64,000 nt of DNA from Lonicera japonica (GCA_021464415.1 CM038468.1:35266969-35330968); one strand, 5' to 3'; counted from the stretch's first letter, positions 10,681 through 22,932 are shown. Notes: generated from the sequence alone by a model not told the origin. Made by a program: numbers and translations.

Positions 10681-11668
10681 TTATAATTTACATAGACAAT
10701 CAATGGTAGACCCAGGAATCCAACTAAAGGGGATTCAAACGACACAAAAACATATTTAAAAATGTAAAATTTTAACACAAGCATAATAACGTTAATAGTG
10801 ATACTTCATACAACTCAAATGGAGAATATGAATTGATAGAATATAATAACTACCAACTTCATCAACCATTCGCGAGAAGACACGCGGCTGCCTACATCAT
10901 CAGTCAAGTCCACCACAGCTAGGAGAGATTTGAGCACTATGTGGAGTTGGAGCTCCCAACGGTGTACTTATTTGGTCTGGATACTTTTGGAACTAAAGCC
11001 CCAGTATACTCTTTTAACGAGCTCTAGAGGTCTTTAACAAACCACTGTGTCAGAGTAGGCACAAACGGCATGGGTGACTGTTACCAACTCTGCCAGCATT
11101 ACAAAACCGCCTTCAACTTCATTAAATACACCGAGATTCTAGGAGAAGTAATTTCAGAATTTGAGATGATAAAGGATGGCTCAAGACCTGCTCGCTTCCT
11201 CCTTCAATATATAGGAAGAAGAATTTACTTCTCACAACAACCTAGTTTTTTGGGAGAAAATAGAGATAATTGTTCCCCCTGATACTATACACATCTCATC
11301 TATCCATGAATCTTCTGATAGGCTTAGTTAAGAAGAGATAATAAAGCTCTCATACTTAATGCAACATTGAAATTCATGATTATGGGATTTTATTACATGT
11401 AAATCTAGCTTATTAGACTGGCCCGACAATTATCCAGCTCTATATTCAGCTTATGTATATAAAAAATTACTGAGCTCTGTTCTCATTTCGTCAAAGGAAG
11501 ACTATTCCCTGCAAGGGTGACACTTTCTCTATAAACACTTGTCTTGCTATTTTAGTTTTTAACTTACATATTGCCACGTGTCTTTTAGCTCTGCCATGCC
11601 CATCACATAAAATATAAAAACTTTGACTAATAGGATAAAAAGGTCTATTCTAGATTTTCACACAAACA
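10681..11668 (+). other. Region upstream of gag A, probably containing its 5' LTR
   Basis: It sits directly before a primer-binding-like TGGCGCCG and gag A and ends ...CACAAACA (11668), as an LTR would. A TATAAA lies at 11530-11535. I could not find a matching 3' LTR or the LTR start. The small frame 11070-11282 has no recognisable domain. Substitutions between the two large copies become frequent from here. Confidence 0.4.
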
Positions 11669-11671
11669 GTT

Positions 11672-11689
11672 TGGCGCCGTATGTGGGAA
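11672..11689 (+). promoter_or_regulatory. Primer-binding-site-like motif of retroelement A
   Basis: TGGCGCCGTATGTGGGAA lies 3 bp after a CA terminus and immediately upstream of gag. TGGCGCCG is the start of the primer-binding region in many plant Ty3/gypsy elements; I do not assign the tRNA. The copy-2 equivalent starts at 51781. Confidence 0.6.
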
Positions 11690-13320
11690 GGACACTATTT
11701 TCGTAAAATCTTTACCTTTCCAAAAACAGCACAAGTGTCTAGTCTTGGAAAACAAATCAGTATTGTTAAAATTGAACAAACACAATTAGACCCTCTAATT
11801 GCTTTGGTAGCTCAGCGAGCTACTCCCTCTCCTAGTTCGGAAAAGAGGTTAATGTCTGCCTCTACCTCTACCCCGAAGAATCCAAGTTAACATATATTTT
11901 CCATGGAAAGACTAGGAAGGGGACATAGGAGACGACAAGCGAGCTGAAGCCATTCCAGGAGGATCACCAGTGGCAGAATTGATGAAGACAATGGGCTTTT
12001 TGATGAAGGGGAGTCGAGGAAGACTGTCATTTCCCCCTTCTTCGAGTCCCACAAATCAATGTGGCCCGAGTTGCTTGTTCTAGGGCCACTATCCAAAACA
12101 GAGTAAGGAAAGGGAAGGCTGACCTCCCTTCCCTTGCCAAGATGGAAATGAAGAACCAAATGGCTGAGCTCTTTAAGCAAGTCGGCAACACTGCTAGTGA
12201 AGGGAGCTCAGCTATGGTCCTATTGAAAAACTTAGAATCTCCTTTCGCCCAACACATTTAGACTTACTTGGTTTCGTAGAAATTCAAGCTCCCCACCATG
12301 GAATCTTATGATGGTACCACCGACCCGATAGACCATTGGCTGCAGTACAACAATATTATGAGCTTGCAAAATGTTCCAGATGGCCTCATGTGCAGAGCTT
12401 TTGTCACCATTCTTAAGGGCTCTGCTCGAATGTGGTACAATAGCCTATCACTAGGCTACATACAGAACTTCCAAGAGCTCAAAACAAAGTTCATAGCGCA
12501 TTTCCTCAGTACTATAAAGCAATCCAAACCATCTTCTCATTTCTTCATAATCAAATAGAGGTCCTCAAAAAGTTTGAAGGATTATGCCTGCAGGTTCAAT
12601 CAAGAAAGCCTTTTGATCAACAACCTTAACGACAAGGTAGCTGTTGTAGCATTCATGCAGGGAGTAACCTCCCCCTATGCTTAATGACCCTAGCCCGAAT
12701 GATTCCTAAGTCCATGGCAGAGCTCTTGGATGAGGTGAACAAGCAAATAGGGTTGAGAAGCCCTTCAAGGGAGAAATGTCTCTGCTTTCTTAGCTCTCCT
12801 ACCTTCCTCCAAGCGTCAAGGGAGCGATGACACACCTCCTGACCAAGAGAGATAAGGCAAGAAGAACATGCAAAACAAGGACAAGGCAGTTCCTTTTGAA
12901 GACAAGCTTAAATAACCATTCACTTCTTTCACAGTCTCCTTAGGAAAGTTCTACGCCTAAGTCAGGAAGAACCTCCCAAAACTAAAAAAGATGAAGACCT
13001 CCAACCAAAAGAGGGGGATAACTCCAACTATTGCAGGTAGTATAAAGACCACGGTCACCAGACAGATGACTGCTAGAAACTCAAAGAGGAGATTGAAAAG
13101 CTCTTTCAAAGAGTTCACCTCTAGTAATATATTGACTAGAAGAATGATGCTACCCCGAAGGTCAAAGGAAAGGACCATGCCAATGAAATTTTCATGATTG
13201 AGGGAGGCTCCTCCTTCTCTGGGAACAACAACAGGACTAGGAAAGCCTACATCAGGTAGGCTTAATCACCTAGCTCGAAGGTAGATTTCTTCAGCTTTAG
13301 ACACACAAAGATGATGAGGT
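11681..13320 (+). pseudogene. gag remnant of Ty3/gypsy element A
   Basis: Broken frames encode a plant Ty3/gypsy Gag. At 12298 the segment YDGTTDPIDHWLQY...GLMCRAFVTILKGSARMWYNSL...FQELKTKFIAHF matches the conserved retrotransposon gag core. It is followed, after a stop and frame changes, by DYACRFNQESLLINNLND. Around 12990-13200 there is a lysine-rich, nucleic-acid-binding-like part. The frame reaches KMMR near 13317 and is then interrupted by repeat B; protease coding resumes at about 30590. Several stops and frameshifts make it non-functional. The second copy (51790-53437) differs by many substitutions. Confidence 0.8.
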
Positions 13321-13322
13321 AT

Positions 13323-14305
13323 TGATGTACCAAGAAATTAGTATAATTCATCATGCTAATTTATACTTTAAAGAGTTTATATTATCACTAATTTTATATT
13401 TTTAATGCTTTCTCAGGTATTAGAAAAGAATTGGAAAAGATTGAGAAAAATAGAGAAACTAAAACTTGTGAAGACACCTAAAATTGCTCAATACTTTCGA
13501 AAATTCAATAGTTTTTCAAATTCAGTCATCTTGGGGTCCGAAATTGTGACACAAAATGCAATCATTAAAAATGGCAAAAATTCAAAGTGTATTCAAATTA
13601 ATGGGCCCAAGCTTAATTGCCAGCCACCAAATTTAATTAATGAGCATACCACTAACCTTTAAAGATGCAAAGCCCATAACCCATTCAATTTAGCCCCAAG
13701 ATTCCTAATGAAAGTAGAATGCTTCACCTTATAAATAACAGGGGAGCTGTGCACTCTCTTCTTGGTGGAGCCGACCACTTCCTCTTTTCCTTTTCAATTT
13801 ATTTTCTTTTATTTCTTATTTTTACTTTATTGAAGACCTTGAAGATTTGGAGTTATTTTATTCTATTTAATTAATGTCAAGTAAGTTTTCTTTTAATTTT
13901 ATTTATTATTTAATTTATTTTATGCTAGAGTAAATTTATGGTAGGGGTTAGGAAGAGTATTTAATTAATTCTCTTGCACATATTCATGCTGATTGACTCT
14001 ATCAATTTAATGCTTTAATGTTAAATACAATTTTTTTCTATTGGAGGCCTATTTTAATTGATAAAAAATAAAGTTGGATTCTCATTATTTTTTGTTAGAT
14101 TCAACTTATGATTTGTTAAGAGTGGATATAGAGTGTGTTTTGAAAGATATAGTGAGTGTTTTGATTTTATACGTATATAAGTTTGGTTGTGGAGGAATTA
14201 TAATTGGATTTTATTAATTAACTAAACTTTATTGATTTTATTTTCGGCAAATAGTAGAATCGAGAGACCAAATTATTGCAAGACCAAAGTAGAATTTATG
14301 CGCAT
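13323..14305 (+). repeat. LTR-like repeat B, left part (split by element C)
   Basis: The block starts TGATGTACC directly after gag A coding and continues at 30286-30588, giving about 1.29 kb. It has a TATA-like TATAAATAA at about 13731. A diverged inverted relative at 36862-38170 is continuous across the place where C sits. No internal gene is visible, so it looks like a solo LTR. Four bases (GTAT) before the left edge recur just beyond the right edge (13319-13322 and 30593-30596), only a weak candidate target duplication. Confidence 0.6.
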
Positions 14306-15606
14306 TGTGAACACCCCAATCCACGACTCTCGTGTGAATACTGGTTTTCTCATAAAACGAGCATTTTGCATTTAGTCCTTGGTCATCGTGCATATAGAAG
14401 ACTGATAGGAAAGACTCCAATTTCAGACTCGTTGGGAGTCTGATATGACCATTGTTGCCTCTTCGCTTACTAGGATGTGGATCGACCAGCCCGATTAGGT
14501 CGCGGGGTGCGGGGTAACGCCCCGTTAGAAAATTCGAGTTTTTTATGAGTGTTTCTGTACATTTTTGTGAGCCAACCGTAGCCCCTAACGGTACGGTTGG
14601 CACCCAGCTGTAGCCCCCAACCGCACGGCTACCTACCAGCTGTACGGCTGGACCGCACGTCCCAATCGCAGGTCCCAGCCGCACCTTGCGGCTGGCCTCT
14701 TTTGGAGCATTTTTGGTTGAAATTTTCCTATAAAGAGGACCTTTGGGCTCTCATTTGGGATCACCAACACTCACTAGTGTTTTTAGTAAGGTGAAATTAT
14801 GTCAAAATAATTAAAGAGTCTTTTCTTTTAGAGAATTTCTAGGGAGAGAGAGTTAGAGAGAGAAAGTTAGTGAGAAAAGGCTTTAGAAAGAGAAAGTCCT
14901 AGAGAGAGAAGGAAACAATCAAGGCAATCAAGGCAAGGTTCTCATTTCTTCTTCAAGCGCATCAGGTACGTCTTTCTACAAACTTTCTGAATTTCAATAC
15001 TGCATTTAAATATCAGTTTTAATTCAAAAAATTAGAGAACTTGCAAAGAAGTTCACTGTTTTCTGAATTAGTCCTTTCTAAGTTTTACAAGAAATCTAAA
15101 ATCCGTTTTGACACATTTTCAAAAATAAAACAAAAACACAAAAATAGTTTCCAAACAAATGGAACTACGAAACTCTGATTTCATTCTACGAATGAATACG
15201 TAGGTGCTCGCAAAGCTCGAGTCTGATTTCAAAATACAGTTTTAAACTAAATTTATCTAGAAAGGACTATGCTGAAAATAATTTAAACTACTTGCAAGAT
15301 ATTTAAAATAGGAATTAAATACATGATCCATTAAGAGACCGAAAGGGCGAATTAGGTGCCTAACACCTTCCCAATTCGTAACGTAGTTCCCGAAGCCTAG
15401 CAAAAATAATTTTCAATCAATATCTGGTTTCGAACATATGAAAGATAATTCGTTTTCGAATTGTCCTTCATACTATCTTTTGTTTGTTTTCTCGTAAAAT
15501 AAACTGGCAACTTTACAAAACACGTTTTCCTTCAAAACAAAGAAAACCGAGAGAACGAGGATTTCCCTCTCTCGGGGGTCGGAGGTCGGAGGTCCGGATT
15601 CTCACA
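14306..15606 (+). repeat. 5' LTR of element C
   Basis: 1301 bp, TG...CA, matching 28992-30285. It has a GTACGG palindrome array (14578-14695), a TATA box at 14729, a GA-rich stretch at 14835-14930 and a conserved GAGACCGAAAGGGCGAATT...CCTAACACCTTCC module (~15338-15375). That module recurs in the solo-LTR block at ~33488, showing the two LTR families are related. Confidence 0.95.
14578..14736 (+). promoter_or_regulatory. LTR promoter of C: palindrome array plus TATA box
   Basis: Repeated words AACGGTACGGTTGG, CCAACCGCACGGCTA, CCAGCTGTACGGCTGG and CCAGCCGCACC...GCGGCTGG fill 14578-14695. They are followed about 33 bp later by TTTTCCTATAAAGAGG (TATA 14729-14736). In the 3' LTR the box reads TTTTCCTATAAATAGG. 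The same arrangement stands before both antisense genes of the element. Confidence 0.75.
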
Positions 15607-15607
15607 G

Positions 15608-15625
15608 TGGCGACTCTGCTGGGGA
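15608..15625 (+). promoter_or_regulatory. Primer binding site of element C
   Basis: TGGCGACTCTGCTGGGGA begins one base after the LTR. It resembles the site used by Ogre/Tat elements, which from general knowledge pairs with tRNA-Arg. I could not check it against tRNA sequences. Confidence 0.8.
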
Positions 15626-16740
15626 GCTCGAGAACTAAGCTCTAATATGATGGATCATATATTTAATTCCTATTATTTATTAGGTATAGGATTGCAAGCC
15701 TTAGTTTTAGGATAACATAGAAGCGATATAGGTGGATACCTTGATGCCTTTATTTACTAATTATGTGAGGAAAATCTTTTTCATAATTAAAATTGTGTAA
15801 AATTCCATAACAAACCCTAAAAGAGTTGATTAATAATGAACTACCAGATTGTTATTTTGCACGCACTCACGTCTTATCATGCATTTTCACGAGTGTGAAT
15901 TTACCCTATCAACCTCGGGACCAGAGTCATGACTAGGCCGCGGACTTGCGAGTCTGCACTAGCCAAAAGCGCCTGAGACCACTCTCCATGGCCAAGTATC
16001 TACCGAGGTATATAGAGTGACGAGAACACTCACGTACCCAGGACGTATATAAAAAGGTCTTTACATGTGCCTGCGCTCTTAAGGTATATCGTAAGACCTG
16101 CCAAATAGGAGGGAACCTTAAACCTTACCCTATTCAACCACGCTAGCTCATAGGAAGGTCAGCTTAGAACACAAAGATTTTTTGCATTATTTTAATGACC
16201 AACAGTCGTGAGAATCTAACCAGCTAAGGCCCTGTCATTTATACCATCGCGATTCCGACAAGTATGGCCGGAGGCTGTCCAATCTTCGCCGTAAAAATTC
16301 ATGAAGAATGAAATCTTCGTAATTTTCTTAGTACTTGTTCCATGAATAAAGCAACTCATGAGGAGGGAACTTCCCATGTTTTCAAATAATTTTCTAAAAA
16401 TTATTTTCAAATGATTTTCCAAAAAAATTATAGATGGTCAGGGAACCCATGGAATTCTGTTCCTACCCTACCTCTATACGGGGCTCTCAAGTTGTTGCTG
16501 TTTGTTTGTTTTCGATCTCACCTAAAGAAAAAAAAAATTGTGTGCTTAGCGTCGTCCCGATCGATGTATTTTTGGAAAAGGTCCGGCAATTTTTAAATGA
16601 TATATTGTTTTTATTTTTCAAAAAATGCGTGTAATCGAATTTGTCCTTTTTTCGCATCAGATATTCATTCCATCCTGGCCTCTGCGTGGGCGGGAAGAGA
16701 TAGTACCGGGCGACTTGTCAGACTAGATTCTTCCGAAAAT
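15626..16740 (+). other. Untranslated leader of element C
   Basis: About 1.1 kb between primer site and gag. No open frame resembles the extra upstream gene (ORF1) of Ogre elements. A GC-richer part at 15895-16180 may hold packaging signals, but I cannot identify them. Confidence 0.5.
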
Positions 16741-18942
16741 ATGGATCAAAACACACCAAACCGGAATGTGAACAACCAATTCAATAATGCAGCGGATCCG
16801 CCGTCCGATCCTTTTTACCCGAACTAGGGGATACCTCAGAATAATACTATAGGGGGTCAACCACTACATCACACTCCGTCTCTGAATGCTGACCCAAATC
16901 TAGCCAGCTCAAGTGGAAATGGGAATGTTTTGTTACCTAACCCTGAGGATATGTACTGGATGCTGATGAATCTTAATCAAAGTATGGCCATGCTCTTCAC
17001 CGACAATCAAAATACTCGTGTCAAATTGGATGAGTTGACTAAGGGACGCATGACAGAACCGGCAAAAGAAGCCCCGGTCATTCCACTGCCACCACTACTC
17101 TCAGTTCACACCGAAGTACCACCTCCGTTTGAACAGCTAAACCAACCAAAGGCTATGCATGACCCGGTCAATAATTGGTTATAACAGGACCCAATCGATC
17201 AAGCTCCTCCACAGATGCAACCCATACATGAACCTTTTTGGGATCCATATTATGAACCGGTAAGAAGGCCAATGAGTATTCAAGGGGAAGGCTCGTCACC
17301 AATGGAAACCTATCGAGGGGATAAAGATCTGTCCGAACTCAAGGAACAGTTAAAGGTACTTACTCAAAAGGTGGCCGAAAGTTCGAATGACTTAACCCAA
17401 ATGCAAAGCTACAACTTGTACCATGAAGCTCGTTACTCGGTGGGTTTCAAAATGCCTTCCATCCTGAAATTCATGAGGACTACGCCACCGAAACTCCATC
17501 TGAAATCCTATGTCAGATCGATGAGGATTTACAATATCGGTGAGGCTGAATTAGCCAATTCTTTTCATCTCACTCTCGCAGGACCAGCCCAGAGTTGGTT
17601 TTTAAACCTTTAAAAGCACCGTGTCAGGTCGTGGTCCGCTATCGTTCAAGAGTTTGTGCCACAATATAAGACTAATGAAGAGCTCAAGGTTACGAGAAAA
17701 CACCTAGAAATGGCCAAGCAAAAGGAAGGTGAGAGCATCAGTGAGTTTGTTACAAGATGGAGGGAATTAGCGGCACAAATGGCGGAACGTCTCGATGAGG
17801 AAGAACAATTAGGAATAATTGTTAAGAATCTGAAGCCAAAAGTTCGAGCTCAAATGGGACACCAATTCTTCAGTAAGTTCAAGGCTTTGCTCCATGTTAG
17901 CAATGGGATTGAGGAAGAGCTAGCCAAGCAAGCTGAAACCAAGAAGTCCGCATCGCAATATGAAAAGACTTCTACTTCAGCCACCAATCAAGTCACCTCT
18001 TATGGATCCTATGGTAGGGGTTATTCCAACAATCCCTATGATCAAAACTCCACGAAGAATGTCGGGAATTATTCTGCATTGGGGTATCGTAACAACAACA
18101 GTAATCCCAGAGCATTTGACCAAAATCGCTCGCGAGATAGACACTTTTCACAACTGCCGGGGCCTCTAGGGAAGGTATTCGAACAGTTGAAAGAAGTTGG
18201 GATAATATATCCCATGAACCCGAGATTGTTACCACAGAAAATACCACCCCATTGGAATATGAATGAACATTGCAAGTACCATCAAGGGTTCGGACATACT
18301 ACTGACAGTTGCATGGCCCTGCGACATGCTATTCAAAACCTAATTGATAGAAAAAGAATTTGTGATCCATCAACACCGAATGTTGTAAGAAATCCTCTCC
18401 CCAATCACCGAATTAATGTCATCGAGGAAGATTCAGATTTGCCGAATCCCGTATCTTTTATTAAACCTGTCATGGATGTGGAAAAAGTTGAAGTGTTGAA
18501 ATTTGGCTATTCAAAGCCTTCGCCTGCTGTTATCAAACATAATCCTGGAAAATACCAGAAAATTGTCGAGGAGACTAAAGATGAAACCTTATTGGGATTA
18601 TGCGTCGATGAAACCTTTACCCTGCAATCGCGAGAAATAATTAGCCCGAAAATTATGGGGAGGATGGAACGAATGCAATTTATACCAGGACTTAGGCTCA
18701 AAAAGAAAAACCAGGGAATCGCTCACTTTCCTCAATTCAAAGACAACCCGAGGCGACAGGGGCTCGGGTATAGCCGTGGAAAAGCAATAAGGAAAGGCGT
18801 CTACGAAAGCAAGTACCCATCACAAGTAAATATGATTGCCTTCGACTGGGACAAAGTCTCTCAAGTTGAAAAGGAAGTACCTCCAACCTCAATGGAATCA
18901 CCTGAAGAAACAATTGATCCGGTAGTAACATGGGTCCAATAG
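16741..18942 (+). pseudogene. gag (to G-patch-like region) of element C
   Basis: One continuous frame of about 733 codons from the ATG at 16741, broken by stops at 16825-16827 (TAG), 17182-17184 (TAA) and 17611-17613 (TAA). The capsid core is visible: YVRSMRIYNIGEAELANSF, LTLAGPAQSWF, then KTNEELKVTRKHLEMAKQKE and SEFVTRWRELAAQM. A zinc-knuckle-like CKYHQGFGHTTDSC is at about 18271-18312. The end (GRMERMQFIPGLRL...RRQGLGY) resembles the G-patch-like segment known between gag/protease and RT in Ogre-type elements. Gag packages the element RNA. The same three stops are in copy 2. Confidence 0.88.
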
Positions 18943-18985
18943 TTGACTCAAACATGTTAGCCAACTCAAACATGTTAGCCAACTG
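18943..18985 (+). other. Scar of the reverse transcriptase deletion
   Basis: Between the stop of the gag frame and the RT thumb there are two tandem copies of AACTCAAACATGTTAGCCA (18949-18985). The same 19-mer occurs once in place at about 19071-19089. The fingers and palm of RT, including the YxDD site, are missing at this point in both large copies. Confidence 0.7.
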
Positions 18986-19605
18986 AGAAATGTCAGTCCC
19001 TAAAACTGAGAAAGAAATTCGGGGATTCCTTGGGAGATTACAGCTCATAAGCAGATTCATTTCGCAACTAACTCAAACATGTTAGCCAATTTTCAAGCTA
19101 CTTCAAAAGAACTCAGACAGGCAATGGAACGAGCAATGCCAAGAAGCATTTGATAAGATCAAATGATATTTGTCCAAACCGCCAGTCTTAGCACCTCCCA
19201 AAGTAGGCATTCCATTGATATTATATATGTCTATCAATGACTCGTTAATAGGGGCAATGTTAGCACAACATTTGCTGTAAACAAGAACTAAACAAGCAAT
19301 ATATTATCTCAGGAAAAAGCTTTCTCCGGGAGAACGAAATTACACGGCTTTAGAGAAATCATGTGCTTCATTGGTTTCGGCCACCCAAAAGTTACGGTAT
19401 TACGTGTTGATTTTTTCTGTAATCTTAATCTCTCGTCTGGATCCCCTGCGATACTTGTTCGAGAAGCCAGTGTTGACTAATAGAATGGCTAAATGGGTGT
19501 TTTTGCTATCGGAATTCGATATCTCGTACATAACCCAAAAAGCATTCAAAGGGCAAGTTATAGCAAATCACCTAGCAGGAAACCCTATTATTGATACTGA
19601 ACTAT
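18986..19605 (+). pseudogene. RT thumb/connection and first RNase H remnant of element C
   Basis: Decayed pol frame. KTEKEIRGFLGRLQLISRFISQL is the segment following the RT palm in Ty3/gypsy pol. QAIYYLRKKLSPGERNYTALEK and LRYYVLIFSVILISRLDPLRYLFEKP with MAKWVFLLSEFDISY are the connection and RNase H region. There are several stops (for example at 19086, 19155 and 19277) and no RT active site, so it cannot reverse transcribe. It has the frame of the downstream RNase H and integrase. Confidence 0.85.
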
Positions 19606-19649
19606 AGGAACTCGAATTTCCCGATGAAGGTATCATTGAGATTGCGGAA

Positions 19650-20070
19650 GATGATGAATGAAAAATTTACTTTGATGGTGCTTGCAATCGAAATGGAAAT
19701 GGAATCGGGATCCTATTGATTTTGCCAGATCAGACCCACGCCCCTATGTCTTTTCGCTTGGAATTTTCCTGTACTAACAACATCGTAGAATACGAGGCGT
19801 GTATCATCGGGTTAGAAATCGCTTTACAAAAAGGGATTCGCAAGATCCAGGTGTTTGGGGACTCCGCCCTCATTATTCATCAGATTCTGAAAAAGTGGAA
19901 GATCAAAGAAGAAAAACTTGTACCCTTTTTAGCCCAACTCGAAGAAACTTCCGAGAAATTTGATTGTATTGAATTTTTCTATATCCCAAGAACACAAAAC
20001 AATTTTGCTGATGCCTTGGCTATCTTGGCTTCGATGATTGAAATTCCAGGGAAAAAGGAAGAGATCCAGA
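19650..20070 (+). pseudogene. Second (archaeal-type) RNase H of element C
   Basis: IYFDGACNRNGNGIG, NNIVEYEACIIGLEIAL, VFGDSALIIHQI and FYIPRTQNNFADALA keep the four acidic positions (D, E, D, D) of an RNase H. This extra domain after the ordinary RNase H is diagnostic of the Tat lineage among plant Ty3/gypsy elements. A TGA lies just before it (19659-19661). It is part of the pol polyprotein; the domain itself reads cleanly. Confidence 0.88.
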
Positions 20071-21391
20071 TCCAAATTCAGAAGCGGGCAAACCCGGTAT
20101 TTTGTCTATCACTCGATGTCGAAAGTGGAAGCATGATTGACAAAAGTGTTTGGTATTATGATATCTGGCAACTACTTAAGCACAATGAATATCCACCCAA
20201 TACTGACAAAGCCACCCGAGTCACACTTCGCCGACTCGCATCTCGATTCATCATTTGTGCAGGAAAATTATATCGAAGGGATGACGATGGTATACACCTT
20301 CAGTGCCTCGACGACGAAAAGTCTCGAGGAATGATGGAACGAATCCATAGTGGAGAATGCAGACAACACATGAGCGGTCATACACTGGCACGTAAAATAG
20401 TTCGTCAAGGGTATTATTGGCTGATAATGCAAAAAGATTATTTTGAATACGTCAAAGGTTGTCATCAATGCCAAATATACGCCAAGGCACATAAATTTCC
20501 ACCAAAAGAATTGTATCATATGACATATCTTTGGCCATTTTTCATCTGGGGTATCGACATAATCGGTAAGATCGCACCAAAAGGAAGCAATGGGCACGAA
20601 TACATTCTGATGGCTATTGATTACTTCACCAAATGGGTTGAAGCCGAGTCTTAAAAAGATTTAAATGCTAAGAAAGTAGCTCGATTCCTCTGACACAACA
20701 TCATATGCCGATACGGGGTACCACATGAAATAATATCCGATAATGAGACGCACTATGAGGGTGAAGCCAACGAGATTATGGAGGAATATGGAATCAAACG
20801 CCACAAATCCTCTCCATACCGCCCACAGACTAATGGGGCTTTTAAGGCTGCTAACAAGAATTTAAAGAACATTATTAGCAAGATGGTGATATCCGGTAAA
20901 GATTGGCCCGAAAACTCCCATATGCACTCTGGGGGTATCGAACTACTAAGAGAGTTTCTACAAGATCGACACCTTTCTCCCTCACACACGGAATGGAAGC
21001 GGTTTTACCAGTGGAAATGAAAATATCCTTTTTAAGGGTTATTTTTGAAAACCAAGTCACTGAAAGTGATTGGATAAAGGCTTGGTACGAGGAATTGGCA
21101 ATGATCGATGAAAAACGATTGAAGGCTTCTTATCAACATCAAGGATATCAAAAGCGTATCGCAAAAGCCTTTAACAAGAAAATTCAAGCTAGAAGCATCA
21201 TAGTTGGAGACTTGGTACTCAAAGAAATTTGTGAACCGGCTCGAGACCCACGAGAAAAATTCTCGCCAAAATGGACATGCCCATACATTATCACTAAAAT
21301 ATTGACCGGGGGTGCTGTTCTCCTTATCGATATTGATGGCCAAGAATTAAACTCACCAGTCAACCTCGATTGATTGAAAAAGTATTATCAG
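20071..21391 (+). pseudogene. Integrase of element C, catalytic Glu replaced
   Basis: HHCC zinc-binding part (IHSGECRQHMSGH...CHQCQ), catalytic core with WGIDIIGKI (first Asp), IISDNETH (second Asp) and SPYRPQTNGAFKAANKNL. The last motif normally reads NGAxEAANKN; here the Glu codon is AAG (20844-20846), giving Lys. A TAA follows WVEAES, there is another stop before the second Asp, and a frameshift near 20910 moves the C-terminal part (YALWGYRTTKRVSTRSTPF...VGDLVLKEI) to another frame. The family call is firm. The protein must be inactive even without the stops. Confidence 0.92.
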
Positions 21392-21828
21392 TAAGATTGT
21401 ATACATGAACTACAAAGACCTGAGTCCCGAAAAAAAATTCGTCATCATCAAGGGAAACGTAGGCAACCTGAGTTAAAATTTCAGGCCCGGTCTATTCCTT
21501 ATAATAACATCCATTCATTTGGGGGCAAAAAAGGGACAGAAAGAGATTTTCCATATATGATCAAAGTTTTCATACAAATAAAAAACCTATATACTTACAT
21601 CCTTTACTACATACCTTCCATATACCTTTCACCTACCTAAACCCAAAACGCTTTCATAAAGAAGCCATCCATCAAACCTAGCCATCAACCATCAACCCAT
21701 CAGTCAGTCCCAGAATACAAGATCCTTTCTCGCTCCATGGCATGATATGAAGAAAGAACCGTCTCATCTGTCACTCGTGAATCCGCGAACCGAAATCATC
21801 TCATCATCATAGGCTCATGCTCAATGGT
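21392..21828. other. Spacer between integrase and the antisense gene
   Basis: C/A-rich sequence with no recognisable frame. It would be the 3' UTR for both convergent units: pol (+) and the DUF7745-like gene (-). Confidence 0.5.
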
Positions 21829-22932
21829 CTAACGAACCCGACGCGAAATGTGCAACACGACATCAAAGCGAGTCGCCTGGGTAAGACCAACCTCTCCTCC
21901 ATGGAACCGTCGGGTATAGCGGGTGGACCATAAACCTCGTAACGTAGTCTCCAATCTCGAGGTAATGAGAAGAGCCACTGAAGAGAAATCTCTCAATGGG
22001 ATGGGCACACTCAGAGGAACACTAAACTGTCTCGTCAGCCGCCCGAGTATATAAAATGATGTCTCCCTCAAACCTCGAAATCAAAGGTAGTTCTGCCCAC
22101 CCATGCTCGTAATCATAGTCCTCATACGCTACCACGGAATCTCCTAACGAATCGAACAAGAGGACTCAGAAAAACGGACAGCCCAATCAAATGATGATAG
22201 AAGGTGAATCAGGGCATAGTCAGGGCGAAGAAAGAAATCTCAAGAATCCCAGGGAAGACGGGGCTCTAAATATCGAAATCTCTCAGTAACCCACATATAT
22301 AGCAGATATAGGCTACCATAAAAATGTTCAACCCGAGACTGAACCAAGGCATCTAAACCATTCAGTGTCTCCGCCAACAAAATGGGAGTAACTAAATGAC
22401 CACATCTGGCCTCAGCTATGACCTGGATAATCAGGGGGTCTACCAGAATAGCATCACCAGTAACTAAAAGCATCTGAGAAAAAGCAAAAACCATACAAGC
22501 AGAAGTCCGACCTGAATAATAGGCCGGATCATCACCATGATGAATGAAAAAATCTGCCAAATGACGTAGATGGAGCCGTCCGTCTACTATCATAGGCCGG
22601 TACTTACTCTCCCGCAAACCCAACAGCTAGGCCAACATAACTCGAGGGCTCCTAGCATCTCGCAGGGATGCCAACGGCTATGAAACATCCTGTCGCATCA
22701 ATAGTGTGAACTCCTCAATCGTCGGGCATAGCTCATCTAACTCGATGCGAAAATAGTGGTCCTTAGGGTCCCAAAACTCAGCAAGACCAAGGAGGAAAGA
22801 CTAGTTGATCTCGTGAGAACACCAACGATGGAAATGGCTCAGGTCGCCCCAGTTGAGGCCGCAATCAACCTTGGCTAATGACACAAAATCGGACAAAAGG
22901 GAGAAGGCAGCACTAGTGCGAAAGGTAGACAT
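21829..22932 (-). pseudogene. Antisense DUF7745-like gene in element C
   Basis: From the ATG at 22932 (MSTFRTSAAFSLLSDF) a ~365-codon frame encodes FHRWCSHEI, AEFWDPKDHYF and ELCPTIEEF, then YRPMIVDGRLHLRHLADFF, FAFSQMLLVTGDAILVD, LVQSRVEHFYGSLYLLYMW and GRLTRQFSVPLS. The FWDP...LCPTIEEF pattern is that of plant DUF7745-type proteins, often found with retrotransposons; the function is unknown. Three early stops are TAG where CAG (Gln) is expected, and a frame shift lies near 22150-22075. A TATA box and palindrome array lie ~85-200 bp upstream, so it has its own promoter. The DUF number is from memory. Confidence 0.7.

Noticed and set aside
12653..13178. Minus-strand frames opposite gag A
   Set aside because: They overlap the gag remnant in antisense and resemble no known protein.
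14306..15606. Solo LTR
   Set aside because: A matching LTR at 28992-30285 with the same CGCAT duplication shows a full element.
16216..16422. Minus-strand frame in the leader of element C, conserved in copy 2
   Set aside because: Conservation only reflects the duplication; 68 codons with no domain.
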